Source of the DNA: Sphingomonas baiyangensis
Lineage (GTDB): Bacteria > Pseudomonadota > Alphaproteobacteria > Sphingomonadales > Sphingomonadaceae
Reading direction: 5' to 3'
DNA: 64,000 nucleotides
Assembly: GCF_005144715.1 (NCBI RefSeq)
Contig: NZ_SWKR01000002.1
Coordinates: 1,912,227 to 1,976,226, forward strand
Each line of letters opens with the position of its first letter. Positions within the stretch are counted from its first letter, which is position 1. Below the pieces are notes generated by a model, which saw nothing but the letters and a program-made list of their open reading frames with translations, did no database searches and was not told the DNA's origin. Below are positions 8,058-16,713 of the stretch, in pieces. The translations under genes were made by a program, and so were the position numbers.

Positions 8058-8072
8058 CAATAGCTGCTATTG
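8058..8072. promoter_or_regulatory. perfect 15-bp palindrome between luxR and abiEi
   Basis: CAATAGC-T-GCTATTG is a perfect dyad with seven-base arms in the 235-bp divergent region, 135 bp upstream of luxR and 86 bp upstream of the antitoxin gene. It looks like a repressor or activator operator. Which regulator binds is not evident. Confidence 0.4.
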
Positions 8073-8129
8073 ATAGGCAGTATCGGATTAGGGGGCTCAG
8101 CCCCGGTACGCTGCTTGCACCCCTTGCTT

Positions 8130-8159
8130 TGTCCGAAATTTGTAGGCATTTTTCGGACA
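8130..8159. promoter_or_regulatory. inverted-repeat operator overlapping the abiEi start
   Basis: TGTCCGAAA (8130-8138) and TTTCGGACA (8151-8159) form a perfect nine-base inverted repeat with a 12-bp spacer. The right arm ends on the A of the antitoxin ATG. AbiEi antitoxins are known to repress their own promoters through inverted repeats, so this is the likely autoregulatory site. No Shine-Dalgarno is visible, so a leaderless transcript is possible. Confidence 0.6.
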
Positions 8160-8803
8160 TGGCTGATCCTTCCCTGCGCGCCCAGATCGAGGACCGAACT
8201 GCGGCCGCTCCCCGCGGAGCGGTCTGGACGCCGGCTGATTTCCTCGGCCTCGGCTCGCGCGATGCCGTCGACAAGGCGTTGCAGCGCTTGGTTGCAGACG
8301 ACCTGCTGCGCCGGATCGACCGCGGCCTTTACGATAAGCCGACCCGAAATGCCCTCACGAAGAAGCCCAACCCTGCCGATCCTCGGCAGGTGATCGACGC
8401 TGTCGCCCGGCGCGACCAGATCCGCGTGTTGGTCGACGGCATGACCGCGGCGAACGACCTCGGCCTTACCAATGCCGTACCGTCTAGGATCGTCGTCCAC
8501 ACCGATGCGCGGCTGAAGGCGATCGAGCTCGGCAATATGAGCATCACCTTCAAGCCGACGGCGGCAAGCAAGCTCTATTGGGCAGGCCGGCCAGCGATGC
8601 GGCTGGTCCAGGCGCTCCATTGGCTCCGCGACACGCTCGGCGATCCCGACGATCGCGCGACCCTGCACGCGCGCATCGATGACCTGCTGCGCGCCGGGCC
8701 GAACGCCGCAACGCTTCGCGCCGATCTGGCCGACGGAATCGCGACGTTGCCCACCTGGATGCAGGACCTGCTGCGCCCGATGCTCGCCGAGGATCCGTTA
8801 TGA
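8159..8803 (+). CDS. AbiEi-type antitoxin (DUF6088-like, type IV toxin-antitoxin)
   Basis: A 214-residue protein with an N-terminal winged-helix region (WTPADFLGL, DAVDKALQRLVADDLLRRID) and the RGLYDKP motif typical of AbiEi/DUF6088 antitoxins. The C-terminal helical domain is of the expected size. The reading frame is open further upstream, but the ATG at 8159 is chosen because it matches the domain start and abuts the inverted-repeat operator. The stop overlaps the toxin start (ATGA). The protein should neutralise the toxin and repress the operon. Confidence 0.85.
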   Translation: MADPSLRAQIEDRTAAAPRGAVWTPADFLGLGSRDAVDKALQRLVADDLLRRIDRGLYDKPTRNALTKKPNPADPRQVIDAVARRDQIRVLVDGMTAANDLGLTNAVPSRIVVHTDARLKAIELGNMSITFKPTAASKLYWAGRPAMRLVQALHWLRDTLGDPDDRATLHARIDDLLRAGPNAATLRADLADGIATLPTWMQDLLRPMLAEDPL

Positions 8804-9843
8804 ACCAGAACTACGATCTGGTCCTCGCGTCCGACGACGAGACGCAGGCCGGCCTCTTCACCACCACGGCCCAGCGCCTCGGCACGACACCCCAGAACGT
8901 CGAGAAGGACTTCTGGGTCTGCTGGACGCTCGATGCGCTCTTCAACGGCCTGCCGCCGGGCCCGCGCCTCCTGTTCAAAGGCGGCACCTCGCTGTCCAAG
9001 GGGTTCGGCCTGATCCGGCGCTTTTCCGAGGACATCGACGTCACCGTCTTCCGCGACGATCTCGGCGAAGGCTATTCCGTCGAACAGCTGCAAGCCATGT
9101 CCGGCAAGAAGCGCCAGACGGCGCTCGACGCGATCCGTGCTGCCTGCCAGGCGCATATCAGCGGCCCCCTACTCGAGCAGCTGTCGCAGGTCGCCACCGA
9201 GACCTCACAGCGCAATGGGATCACGGCCGGTCGGCTCCGCGTCGAACTCGACAAGCAGGATAGCCAGACTCTGCTACTGACCTATCCGACCGCGACCGGA
9301 CGCGATGCTTATGTCGACAAGCGGGTGAGGATTGAGTCAGGGGCCAAGTCTGCCCTCGACCCCAATTCCATGCGCACCGTCACGCCCTATCTCGCCGAGG
9401 ACGTGCCCGATGTCGACCTCATCATCCCCAATGTCACCATCGTCGATGCCGACCGGACCTTCTGGGACAAGGTGGTGATCCTGCACGGGCTCAGGCGCTG
9501 GTTTGAGATCAGGGGCGTTCTAAAGGGAGGCGGCCATCGCATCTCGCGCCATTATTACGATCTGCACCAGCTCATGCTGTCTGAGACCGGCAAGCACGCG
9601 CTCGCGAACCCTGCACTCGGTGCCGACTGCGTCGCGCATGCGCGGATGTTCTTCAATCGGCCGGACTTCGATCTCGCCTCCGCCCAGCCCCCGAGCTTCG
9701 TGCTGGTGCCGGAGGGTGACATGTACGGCGATCTGCGCCGCGACTATGCGGCAATGTCCGGCATGATATTCGGAGACGCGCCGCGCTTCGATGATGTCGT
9801 GGAGAGCATCGCCGAGCTGCAGTCCATCGTCAACGCAACGTAG
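8800..9843 (+). CDS. AbiEii/AbiGii-type nucleotidyltransferase toxin
   Basis: A 347-residue protein with the DNA-polymerase-beta-like nucleotidyltransferase signature: LFKGGTSLSKGFGLI followed by FSEDIDVTVF, where the two Asp residues coordinate metal. The later segments VTIVDADRTFWDKVVILHG and RHYYDLHQLM are characteristic of the AbiEii family. Such toxins block growth, and in studied cases transfer nucleotides to tRNA acceptor ends; phage defence by abortive infection is a known role for AbiE. It is translationally coupled to the antitoxin upstream. Confidence 0.9.
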   Translation: MNQNYDLVLASDDETQAGLFTTTAQRLGTTPQNVEKDFWVCWTLDALFNGLPPGPRLLFKGGTSLSKGFGLIRRFSEDIDVTVFRDDLGEGYSVEQLQAMSGKKRQTALDAIRAACQAHISGPLLEQLSQVATETSQRNGITAGRLRVELDKQDSQTLLLTYPTATGRDAYVDKRVRIESGAKSALDPNSMRTVTPYLAEDVPDVDLIIPNVTIVDADRTFWDKVVILHGLRRWFEIRGVLKGGGHRISRHYYDLHQLMLSETGKHALANPALGADCVAHARMFFNRPDFDLASAQPPSFVLVPEGDMYGDLRRDYAAMSGMIFGDAPRFDDVVESIAELQSIVNAT

Positions 9844-10131
9844 AACGGCGGCTTCGGGCGACGTCGGAGCCGCCCTGACGAAACCCTTGCGCTATCCGTC
9901 TGCTTATGGGCCGATTGTGGAATGACCGCTTTCGACGCCCAGCCAGCGAAAGCGGACCCAACCATCCGTCTTGTCGGTCCTCACCGCCAACAGCCCCGAG
10001 GAAGGCATTCGCAGTGCCTGCGACCGAAGTTGGTTCGATCTGCAGGAACGTCGAACGGGTACCGCTATAGAAGGTCAGCCGATCTGGATCGAATCACTTG
10101 GATAAGCGAGGCCGAAGACCAACCAAGAATA
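9844..10131. other. intergenic region with a dispersed repeat-like segment
   Basis: No convincing gene is seen. Just after the toxin stop a GC-rich hairpin (arms GGCGGCT/AGCCGCC) lacks a T-run. From about 9920 there is a GAATGACCGCTTTCG segment of the kind that recurs in other intergenic stretches of this window. Confidence 0.5.
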
Positions 10132-10671
10132 CTAGCGCCTACCGCTCAGGATAGACCCGAGCACTCCGCCCAATCCGCCTCCCAGACCGCCGCCGCCGGC
10201 ACCTCCCATGCTGCCGATTACCTGACCCAATATATCGCCGAGACCGCCTGTCTGCCCGGGTTTGTTGCTTTGCGACGACAGGTATCCCGCGACGAGCATC
10301 GCCACGATCGGCAGCATCTTCTTCAGGAGTGCCGGATCCAGACCGGTTGACTGCGATGCTTCTCCCGCCACCTGTCGGCTGACGTCTTTTGAGCCGAATA
10401 TTTGGCCCAAGATGTCGTTACCTTTTTCGACACGTGTGGGTTCTGGTCCTACGACATTGCGGCTGAGGTCTGCTCCACCAAGCGATTCCAGGACTGCGTC
10501 CAGGCCGCCGACGCCGCCGCTCTCCGATCCGCCAGCTCGCTGGCCAAAGCCGCTGAGGATGGAAGGTAAGAGGGCCGCAGCACCTTGTTGTGCCTGCGCT
10601 TCTGAGATGCCCAGCTGGTTGGCAATCGCGCCGATGCCGCCTTGCGAGCGAAGAATTTCATTGAGATCCAT
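10132..10671 (-). CDS. DUF937 (YidB-like) family protein
   Basis: A 179-residue protein starting MDLNEILRSQGGIGAIANQL, the usual opening of DUF937 proteins. It has Ala/Gly-rich helical repeats, a short hydrophobic stretch (IVAMLVAGYL) and a glycine-rich tail with a GGLGG repeat. A good Shine-Dalgarno (GGAGAG) precedes the ATG at 10671; the reading frame continues open upstream but without family sequence. Function is unknown; such proteins are often found among stress and envelope genes. Confidence 0.8.
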   Translation of the reverse strand: MDLNEILRSQGGIGAIANQLGISEAQAQQGAAALLPSILSGFGQRAGGSESGGVGGLDAVLESLGGADLSRNVVGPEPTRVEKGNDILGQIFGSKDVSRQVAGEASQSTGLDPALLKKMLPIVAMLVAGYLSSQSNKPGQTGGLGDILGQVIGSMGGAGGGGLGGGLGGVLGSILSGRR

Positions 10672-10801
10672 GGCACTCTCCGTTTCTTGCCACTTTCCTG
10701 CTTCTTGTAGGTAATTACGCCACGGAAGCAACGCAGAGACTGGCTCTTGCCAATCTCGGGGAGGGGGCGCACCCTGTCGCGGCTGCAACAAGGAGAATTC
10801 C

Positions 10802-11191
10802 ATGAGCATCTTCGGAAAGATCAAGGACGCTATCTTCGGCAAGGCGCACGCGGCCACGCCGCCGCCCAGCACTGGTAGTGCCCCGCCTCCAAGCAGTCCC
10901 GCTGCCCCGTCGCAGCAGGCGGCTCCCATTGAAGTCTCGTACGTCGATGTCGAGCGCAACCTTGCGGCGATGGCTGAGGGCAAGAACCTGAACTGGCGCA
11001 CCTCGATCGTCGATCTCATGAAGCTGATCGAAGTCGACTCAAGCCTCGACAATCGCAAGGAACTTGCGCGCGAGCTGGGCTATACCGGTGAGCTTGACGG
11101 TAGCGCCGAAATGAACTTGTGGCTGCACAAGGCGACGATGCGCGAACTCGCGGCGAATGGCGGGAAAGTTCCAGCAGAACTTCTGGACTAG
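10802..11191 (+). CDS. DUF3597 family protein
   Basis: A 129-residue protein. The N-terminus MSIFGKIKDAIFGKA is followed by a Pro/Ser/Ala linker (residues 18-42) and a conserved C-terminal domain with VDVERNLAAMAEGKNLNWRT and SIVDLMKLIEVDSSLDNRK, typical of DUF3597 (a LysM-associated, peptidoglycan-linked fold in some relatives). AAGGAG lies six bases before ATG. It is divergent from the DUF937 gene. Function is unknown. Confidence 0.85.
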   Translation: MSIFGKIKDAIFGKAHAATPPPSTGSAPPPSSPAAPSQQAAPIEVSYVDVERNLAAMAEGKNLNWRTSIVDLMKLIEVDSSLDNRKELARELGYTGELDGSAEMNLWLHKATMRELAANGGKVPAELLD

Positions 11192-11208
11192 AAGCCGCAA
11201 TTTTCAGA

Positions 11209-11248
11209 CAATCGGTCTCGCAGCACGGATGGCATGCGAGACCGATTG
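11209..11248. terminator. perfect 14-bp hairpin between convergent genes
   Basis: CAATCGGTCTCGCA (11209-11222) pairs perfectly with TGCGAGACCGATTG (11235-11248) around a 12-nt loop. It lies between the ends of the DUF3597 gene (+) and the lipoprotein gene (-), so a bidirectional terminator is likely. T-runs on either side are weak. Confidence 0.6.
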
Positions 11249-11259
11249 ACTATCTATCG

Positions 11260-11592
11260 CTATCGCTTGACCGCAACCGGCCCTTGTCCCGGCGACGTGT
11301 ACACCTGATAGCTCTCTCCGCCTGAGCAAGTGGCGTTTATTGTTCCGTCACTTGCTCGCTCCGCGTTTGCTACCTGCCCGCATGTCTGGCCACTAGCTGT
11401 AATCACCTCCCGCGCTATGCGTGAGGGCAGTCCTTCGGGAGCAGGTTCCATGGCTACGGGTGAGCCCATCGTCGGGGCCGGTGCCGCCGCTACTGTCGAA
11501 GCCTCGGTTGGCGCTGCCTCGTCCGCAGACTTGGATCCGCAGGCTGCAACCACCGCGCAAAGGCAAAGGATTCCAAAGGTTCGTGCGCTCAT
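11260..11592 (-). CDS. small putative lipoprotein
   Basis: A 110-residue protein. The ATG at 11592 has AGGAG eight bases upstream. The N-terminus ends in a lipobox-like VVAACGS, so Cys20 would be lipidated and the protein anchored in the envelope. A Pro/Ala-rich linker leads to a small domain with two Cys (QTCGQVANAERASDG, NATCSGG) that could form a disulfide, ending YQVYTSPGQG. I do not recognise a named family. Confidence 0.7.
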   Translation of the reverse strand: MSARTFGILCLCAVVAACGSKSADEAAPTEASTVAAAPAPTMGSPVAMEPAPEGLPSRIAREVITASGQTCGQVANAERASDGTINATCSGGESYQVYTSPGQGPVAVKR

Positions 11593-11657
11593 TTCACAGC
11601 TCCTAGTAAGATTCAAAATCTATGTCATTTCCCTGTATGGCACGGATCCGACACCTG

Positions 11658-11834
11658 TCAGCTGTTGTCCTCAATAGCTGCGCCGGGTCCGTTCTTTTTG
11701 AACGATTCAATGGCAGACATTGCGGACGATTTACTGGCGTAACCTTCCGACGAAAACATCACCTCGGAATTGTATTTGAAGCGAATGCGGAACTCACCCT
11801 TCTTGTCCTTATAAACTTCGAAATTGTGTGGCAT
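11658..11834 (-). CDS. DUF1508 (YegP-like) small protein
   Basis: A 58-residue protein beginning MPHNFEVYKDKKGEFRIRFK, with the single YegP repeat: a beta hairpin, SSEGYASKSSAMSAIESFKK, then a short tail. The classic E. coli protein carries two such repeats; one copy is common in Alphaproteobacteria. The Shine-Dalgarno GGGAGG is five bases before ATG. The gene lies 16 bp after the dodecin gene on the same strand and may be co-transcribed. Function is unknown. Confidence 0.85.
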   Translation of the reverse strand: MPHNFEVYKDKKGEFRIRFKYNSEVMFSSEGYASKSSAMSAIESFKKNGPGAAIEDNS

Positions 11835-11850
11835 CAGTCACCTCCCCGGT

Positions 11851-12051
11851 TCAGTTGACGATAAATGTAACGACCATCGTCACGCGCCATTCGGCGACAC
11901 CGCCATCACGAACGACGACCTTGGTGTCTTTGACCCATGCGCCCTCGATGTTATCGACGGTTTGCCCGACCTTGGCGATCCCATCGCGGACCGCGGCTTC
12001 TATGCCTTGAGTTGAACTCGCTATCACTTCTATCGTTTTTGCAATGGCCAT
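11851..12051 (-). CDS. dodecin family flavin-binding protein
   Basis: A 66-residue protein MAIAKTIEVIASS through VTFIVN. It matches dodecins in length, in the helix GIEAAVRDGIAKVGQTVDNIEGAW and in the Trp (GAW) that stacks on the flavin isoalloxazine ring. Dodecins form twelve-subunit shells that store riboflavin or FMN. GGGAG lies seven bases before the ATG at 12051; the frame is open upstream but unlike dodecin. Confidence 0.9.
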   Translation of the reverse strand: MAIAKTIEVIASSTQGIEAAVRDGIAKVGQTVDNIEGAWVKDTKVVVRDGGVAEWRVTMVVTFIVN

Positions 12052-12352
12052 GTGGCTTCTCCCTTGGGCTGCAATGTCGTGTGCAGCTACCTTGCACTCC
12101 TCCGCCGCTGTCGAACGGACATGCTGGTGAATGTTAGACCCGCCCGCTCGCACACGACAAGCCGTAAGCACCGAAACTTCGATAAGGTACGTCTTTTCAC
12201 CTTGGAACCTGATTTCGGTGCGTCTGCTGTCACGATCGCGTGGCAGCTCGCGGATGGTCGGGATTTGGGGCGCCTAGCCGCCGCGCCGGCTCAGTGGAGT
12301 ACGAATGTCGGCTCACGACCCCAGTGCGGACCTTCGCTCGTAAGTCACACCG

Positions 12353-12685
12353 CTAAGCAGAACTCCTGTCTCGGCGGGCGCCCCACGCAAGCAGCACCAG
12401 AACAGCCGTCCAAATCACCACGTTTGCCAGGAAGGGCAGCCAGTCGAGCCGGTCGGCCGCGATCCACACCTCAAGGATGTCGGCCGAGTTGACCACGGAC
12501 ATGCCGGTGTAATCCCGAACGAACACCAAGGGCCATCCGCTCGCGGCCACCCTGCAGCTTTGCTCGCAGCCCATTATCTCCGGGTAGGTGGCGATAGCCG
12601 AGCGGGTGCCGACAAAGGTAGACAGAAGTGTGATGAATGTTGCGAGCAACGCCGAGGCAAGCACTCGCCAAAGGATGTTTGTCAT
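12353..12685 (-). CDS. hypothetical membrane protein
   Basis: A 110-residue protein from ATG 12685 with two predicted membrane segments: residues about 5-25 (VLASALLATFITLLSTFVG) and about 80-100 (WLPFLANVVIWTAVLVLLAW). The loop between them contains two Cys (GCEQSCRV). This layout suggests an inner-membrane protein with a periplasmic loop. No family is recognised. The 300 bp downstream (12052-12352) contain no credible gene. Confidence 0.6.
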   Translation of the reverse strand: MTNILWRVLASALLATFITLLSTFVGTRSAIATYPEIMGCEQSCRVAASGWPLVFVRDYTGMSVVNSADILEVWIAADRLDWLPFLANVVIWTAVLVLLAWGARRDRSSA

Positions 12686-13055
12686 GGGCCCTGCTCGCCG
12701 ATCGAGCGGTCTCGGTAGCGCACGACGGCGGGAGGGCGCAACGCTAACGTTCGGCCTGCGCTGCCGACGCATGAGGATGTCCGCTAACCACCCAATAGCA
12801 GCCGTTGCCGGCTGAGCTGAGCGAATGACCGCTTTTAGGCTTGGGCTTGGCGTCCCTGAACGACCGATATGGGGCGCATTCCAGACCGGCAGCTCATGCG
12901 GAAAACGGCTCTTCCGCTTCTGGGCCGATTGTGGACCGTCAGCTTGCGTGTGAAAGAGTATCGGAAGCGGACCTTCAGGCGACGGCGGTCGCATAGCTGT
13001 GGGTGACGTGGCCCTTCGCGCTCTTGTAGCTCTTGATATTTTCAGTGCAGCGCCT
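12686..13055. other. intergenic region with repeat-like segments
   Basis: No credible gene is seen. Around 12825 and 12930 there are GAATGACCGCTTTTAGGC-like and GCCGATTGTGGACCGTC-like stretches related to the dispersed intergenic repeat of this window. A short open stretch on the - strand near 12977-13050 reads like the tail of a lost gene but has no start. Confidence 0.4.
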
Positions 13056-13727
13056 TCAATCTTCCGTCCGCTCCTTCTCGTCCGGCTCCTCGCCAGATCG
13101 GTAGCGCGGGCTGGGTTGTGGCAGGATCCAATAGGCTGTCGCGGCGAAGCTCAGGGCAAGGCCCAGCCGGGGAGCGATCAGGGCGATCAGCGCCGCGAGC
13201 GCCAGGACGGACGTTCCCGCGACGTAACGCCGGGTCATCTGGCTGACGTACTCGGGCGCCGGGCGGCGGTCGATCAGCCGGCGCTGCGGGCTCGCATAGA
13301 GCCACTTCATCAGCCAGAACATCGACGGGAGCAGTAACCCGGCCGCGAGCATCATATTGGCCTGCTCCTCGCCCGGACTGTCCAGGTGAAAAGCCCAGAC
13401 CCGCACCGGGTACGGCAAGGCCATGATGCCGAACAGGAAGCCCAGGTTGATCACGCTGAAGACATGGTCGCTCTTGGCATAGAGACGGCCGCTGTAATGA
13501 TGCTGAAGCCAATAGATGCCGATGCCAAGGAAGCTGACGATCAACGCCAGGTGTTCCTGCCACTGTTCGGCGACCGCCCGGGCGGGCTGCGCCCCGACAG
13601 GCGGCCCGTCGGGACTGCCCGGCGGCTTGATTTCGACGAACAGCAACGTCAACGCGATGGCGAAGACGGCATCGGTGAATCCTTCGAACCGCTTGCGGCC
13701 GCGTTCGGCGCCGCTGGTGGCCGCCAT
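13056..13727 (-). CDS. TMEM175 family potassium-channel-like protein
   Basis: A 223-residue membrane protein. The first helix carries the signature R-x3-F-x-D (KRFEGFTDAVFAIALTLLFVE) of TMEM175/DUF1211. Six hydrophobic segments follow, spread over residues 17-200, as in bacterial single-repeat TMEM175 channels that assemble as tetramers and conduct K+ without a TVGYG filter. A GGGAGAG ribosome site precedes ATG. The C-terminal tail is charged. It is a single gene with no obvious operon partner. Confidence 0.85.
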   Translation of the reverse strand: MAATSGAERGRKRFEGFTDAVFAIALTLLFVEIKPPGSPDGPPVGAQPARAVAEQWQEHLALIVSFLGIGIYWLQHHYSGRLYAKSDHVFSVINLGFLFGIMALPYPVRVWAFHLDSPGEEQANMMLAAGLLLPSMFWLMKWLYASPQRRLIDRRPAPEYVSQMTRRYVAGTSVLALAALIALIAPRLGLALSFAATAYWILPQPSPRYRSGEEPDEKERTED

Positions 13728-13895
13728 GGGATTCTCTCCCGAAGCTCTGGTTTGGTCTGATCACAGCCGGCTCCGTGGCGCGAGATCGTCCCTGATCGGT
13801 TCCCCGGCGCATCGCGGATGACAGCCCCCCGCCCGCAACTCGCGGGCGGGATAGAGTCGATCCCCTTCGGTGACCGTCTTCCGCCTTGGATCGGC

Positions 13896-15143
13896 CTAAC
13901 CCGCATGCTCCGGCATCCCGGATGCGGGCGCCATCGACGAAGACGATCCGGGTCGCTTCGAGGCGGCTTCAAGGCCCGGCCGCAGGACCACCTTGATCAC
14001 GCCGTTCTCCTTGTCGCGGAAATTCTTGTACATTTCCGGGGCGTCTTCGAGGCTGGCGGGGTGGGTGATGACGAAGCTCGGGTCGATCTTGCCGGCGATG
14101 ATCTTGTCGAGCAGGGGCCTCGTATAGGCCTGGACGTGGGTCTGCCCCATCTTGAGGGTCAGCCCCTTGTTCATCATGGCGCCGATCGGAAGCTTGTCTC
14201 CCATGCCGACATAGACGCCCGGGATCGAAATGGTCCCCGCCTTGCGCACGCTCATGATCGCCTCGCGCAGGACGTGGACCCGGTCGGTGGCGAGCATGAC
14301 GGTCGCCTTGGCCTTGTCGAGCATGGAGTCTGCCGAGCCGTGCGCCGATGCTTCGCAGCCGACGCAGTCGATCCCGCTGTCGGGCCCGCGATTGTCGGTG
14401 CGGGCCATCAGCTCGTCATAAACGTCGACCTCGGCGAAGTTGATCGTCTCGGCGCCGCCGGCTTCGGCCATGGCGAGCCGCTCGGGCACTTCGTCAATCG
14501 CGATCACCCGGCCCGCGCCCATCATGATGGCCGAGCGGATCGCGAACTGGCCGACCGGACCGCAGCCCCAGATCGCGACGGTGTCGCCGTCCCTGATCTG
14601 CGCATTCTCTGCCGCCATGTATCCGGTCGGGAAGATGTCCGACAGGAACAGGGCCTGCTCGTCGGTGATGTTGTCGGGGATCTTGATCGGCCCGACATCA
14701 GCCATCGGCACGCGCAAATACTCGGCCTGGCCGCCGCAATAGCCGCCGAGCATGTGGCTGAAGCCGAACAGGCCGGCCGGCGAATGGCCCATCGCCTTGA
14801 TCGCGATCTCGGCATTGGGGTTGGTGGTGTCGCAGCAGGAGAACAGCCCCTGCTTGCAGAACCAGCACGAGCCGCAGCTGATCGTGAACGGGACGACGAC
14901 CCGATCGCCCTTTTTCAGGTTCGTGATTTCCGAACCGACCTCGACCACTTCGCCCATGTTCTCGTGACCGAGGATGTCGCCGGCTTCCATCGTCGGCTGG
15001 TAGCCGTCGAGCAGATGGAGGTCGGAGCCGCAGATCGCGCAGGCGGTGATCTTGATAATCACGTCGCGCGGATGTTTGATCTCGGGATCGGCAACGGTGT
15101 CCACGCGAACGTCGCCTTTTCCGTGCCAGCAGAGCGCGCGCAT
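13896..15143 (-). CDS. zinc-dependent alcohol/formaldehyde dehydrogenase-like protein
   Basis: A 415-residue medium-chain dehydrogenase. It has the catalytic zinc site ([26 protein letters not shown]), the structural zinc Cys cluster ([19 protein letters not shown]) and an NAD-binding Rossmann motif ([10 protein letters not shown]). Length and the enlarged insertion between domains resemble glutathione-independent formaldehyde dehydrogenase-type enzymes. GGGAGA lies six bases before the ATG at 15143; ATG 15149 is an alternative. The substrate is not deducible. Confidence 0.88.
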   Translation of the reverse strand: MRALCWHGKGDVRVDTVADPEIKHPRDVIIKITACAICGSDLHLLDGYQPTMEAGDILGHENMGEVVEVGSEITNLKKGDRVVVPFTISCGSCWFCKQGLFSCCDTTNPNAEIAIKAMGHSPAGLFGFSHMLGGYCGGQAEYLRVPMADVGPIKIPDNITDEQALFLSDIFPTGYMAAENAQIRDGDTVAIWGCGPVGQFAIRSAIMMGAGRVIAIDEVPERLAMAEAGGAETINFAEVDVYDELMARTDNRGPDSGIDCVGCEASAHGSADSMLDKAKATVMLATDRVHVLREAIMSVRKAGTISIPGVYVGMGDKLPIGAMMNKGLTLKMGQTHVQAYTRPLLDKIIAGKIDPSFVITHPASLEDAPEMYKNFRDKENGVIKVVLRPGLEAASKRPGSSSSMAPASGMPEHAG

Positions 15144-15263
15144 GACCATTCTCCCATTGTCGTGAAGACCCCTTAACCTGCGGATGGTATCCGAAGTTCC
15201 TAGGGTTAACAGATAAATAGTGTGGCTGGATATCTTCAGCCTCCCATTACGCAACTAAATCGG

Positions 15264-15343
15264 ACGCCCGGGCGTATCAGTGGCGCAGGAGGTTTAATGC
15301 GAGATGCCACGGCCTCCGGCTCCGTCCGACTTCGCGGCGGGCG
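15264..15343 (+). repeat. direct repeat copy A, resembling the 5' end of the uvrA paralogue
   Basis: An approximately 80-bp stretch that matches, at roughly 80 percent by eye, the segment 16631-16713: CAGGAGGTT ribosome site, an ATG, then CGGCCTCCGGCT and CTTCGCGGCGGGCGC. The two copies flank the monooxygenase and aldo/keto reductase genes. Copy A is not followed by uvrA sequence. Confidence 0.65.
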
Positions 15344-15403
15344 CTCCGCCCTCCGTGCCGAGGCCTGCCGCCGTGACCTGCGAATTCCAAAAGGAGAAAG
15401 CCG

Positions 15404-15697
15404 ATGATTGACCGCGCATTGTTCGTCCGGATCGAAGCGAAGGAAGGCAAGGAGGACGAGGTCGAGGAATTTCTCAGGAAGGCGCTCGCCGACGTGAATG
15501 AGGAGGAGGGGACAATCAATTGGTATGCCGTCAAGTTCGGCTCGCGCGACTTCGCCATCTTCGACACGTTCGGAAGCGAGAAGGATCGGCTGGCGCACCT
15601 TGCCGGAAAGGTCGGCCGTGCGCTGATCGCCCACACCCCGACGCTCCTCCACGGCATACCCAAGATCGAGCATGCCGAGGTGCTCGCGTCCAAATAA
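15404..15697 (+). CDS. antibiotic-biosynthesis-monooxygenase (ABM) domain protein, putative quinol monooxygenase
   Basis: A 97-residue protein with the dimeric alpha/beta-barrel ABM pattern: ALFVRIEAKEGKEDEVEEFL, then NEEEGTINWYAVKF and FAIFDTFGSEKDRLAHLAG. Small enzymes of this fold (YgiN-like) oxidise quinols or aromatic compounds without cofactors. AAGGAG is seven bases before ATG. It lies 25 bp upstream of an aldo/keto reductase gene on the same strand, so the two are probably one operon. Confidence 0.85.
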   Translation: MIDRALFVRIEAKEGKEDEVEEFLRKALADVNEEEGTINWYAVKFGSRDFAIFDTFGSEKDRLAHLAGKVGRALIAHTPTLLHGIPKIEHAEVLASK

Positions 15698-15722
15698 TCC
15701 AGGGCGGGGGCAGGAGGTTTGA

Positions 15723-16586
15723 ATGATGTCGCAAGCCCTTCAGCGCATGGAGCGGCGACGGTTCGGTCCCGTGCCGCGCGAGGTCGCGGTGATCGGCCAG
15801 GGAACCTGGTATATCGACGACGCGCACCGGCCGACCGCGACGGCTGCCCTGCGCCGCGGCCTCGATCTCGGCATGACCCATATCGACACCGCGGAGATGT
15901 ACGGCGACGCCGAGATCGTGGTCGGCGAGGCGATTGCGGGGCGGCGCGACGAGCTTTTCCTGGTTTCCAAGGTGCTGCCCGGCAACGCTTCGCGTAGCGG
16001 GACGGTGGCCGCCTGCGAACGCTCGCTCGAGCGCCTCCGGACCGATCGGCTGGACTGCTACCTCCTGCACTGGCCCGGCTCGCACCCGCTCGAGGAAACC
16101 TTTGCCGCCTTCGAGCGGCTCCGCGAACAGGGCAAGATCCTGTCATGGGGAGTCAGCAACTTCGACGTGCCCGATCTCGAGGCCGCATGGAAAGCCGGCG
16201 GCGAGGGCCGGATCGCCTGCAACCAGATCCTCTACAATCTCGGCGAGCGCGCGATCGAGCATGCCGTTCTGCCCTGGTGTGAGGCGCACGGAGTCGCGGC
16301 GGTCGCCTACAGCCCGTTCGGCCATGGCGATTTCCCGGGCCCGCGCACGCCGGGCGGAGTCGTGCTGGAGAAGATTGCGGCGGCGCATGGCGCGACCGCG
16401 CGCCAGGTGGCGCTGCGCTTCCTCGTGCGGCAACCCCCGCTGCTGACGATCCCCAAGGCGTCTAGCGCCGAGCATGCCGAGGACAATGCCGGCGCCGGCG
16501 CGTTGCGGCTGACGGCGGACGAGCTCGAACGGATCGATCGCGCGTTCCCGCTCGGGCCGCGGCCGCGCCGTCTCCCGATGCTGTAG
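15723..16586 (+). CDS. aldo/keto reductase
   Basis: A 287-residue NADPH-dependent oxidoreductase. The catalytic tetrad is visible: Asp and Tyr in [12 protein letters not shown], Lys in LVSKVLPGN and His in LLHWPGSHP. The C-terminal nucleotide-binding loop reads [21 protein letters not shown] lies five bases before ATG-ATG. It reduces aldehydes or ketones; the exact substrate is unknown. It is coupled to the ABM gene upstream, and the pair is flanked by direct repeats. Confidence 0.9.
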   Translation: MMSQALQRMERRRFGPVPREVAVIGQGTWYIDDAHRPTATAALRRGLDLGMTHIDTAEMYGDAEIVVGEAIAGRRDELFLVSKVLPGNASRSGTVAACERSLERLRTDRLDCYLLHWPGSHPLEETFAAFERLREQGKILSWGVSNFDVPDLEAAWKAGGEGRIACNQILYNLGERAIEHAVLPWCEAHGVAAVAYSPFGHGDFPGPRTPGGVVLEKIAAAHGATARQVALRFLVRQPPLLTIPKASSAEHAEDNAGAGALRLTADELERIDRAFPLGPRPRRLPML

Positions 16587-16630
16587 TTCCCGAACCGGTC
16601 GGACGCCGCGCGGCATCCGCAACCCAACGG

Positions 16631-16713
16631 GGCGCCCAAGCGTCTCAGAAGCCAGGAGGTTCGAATGCCAGATACCCCGGCCTCCGGCTTCGTCCCGCCT
16701 TCGCGGCGGGCGC
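16631..16713 (+). repeat. direct repeat copy B, at the 5' end of the uvrA remnant
   Basis: The partner of the repeat at 15264-15343. It contains CAGGAGG, the original ATG at 16665 and the first codons of the uvrA-like gene. Confidence 0.65.

Noticed and set aside
4907..8158. Search for a second lasso precursor near the cluster.
   Set aside because: No other short frame with a Thr at the penultimate leader position followed by Gly and an Asp or Glu seven to nine residues later was found on either strand.
13818..15176. A 452-codon + strand frame opposite the zinc dehydrogenase gene.
   Set aside because: Shadow frame. The - strand has all zinc-binding and Rossmann motifs.
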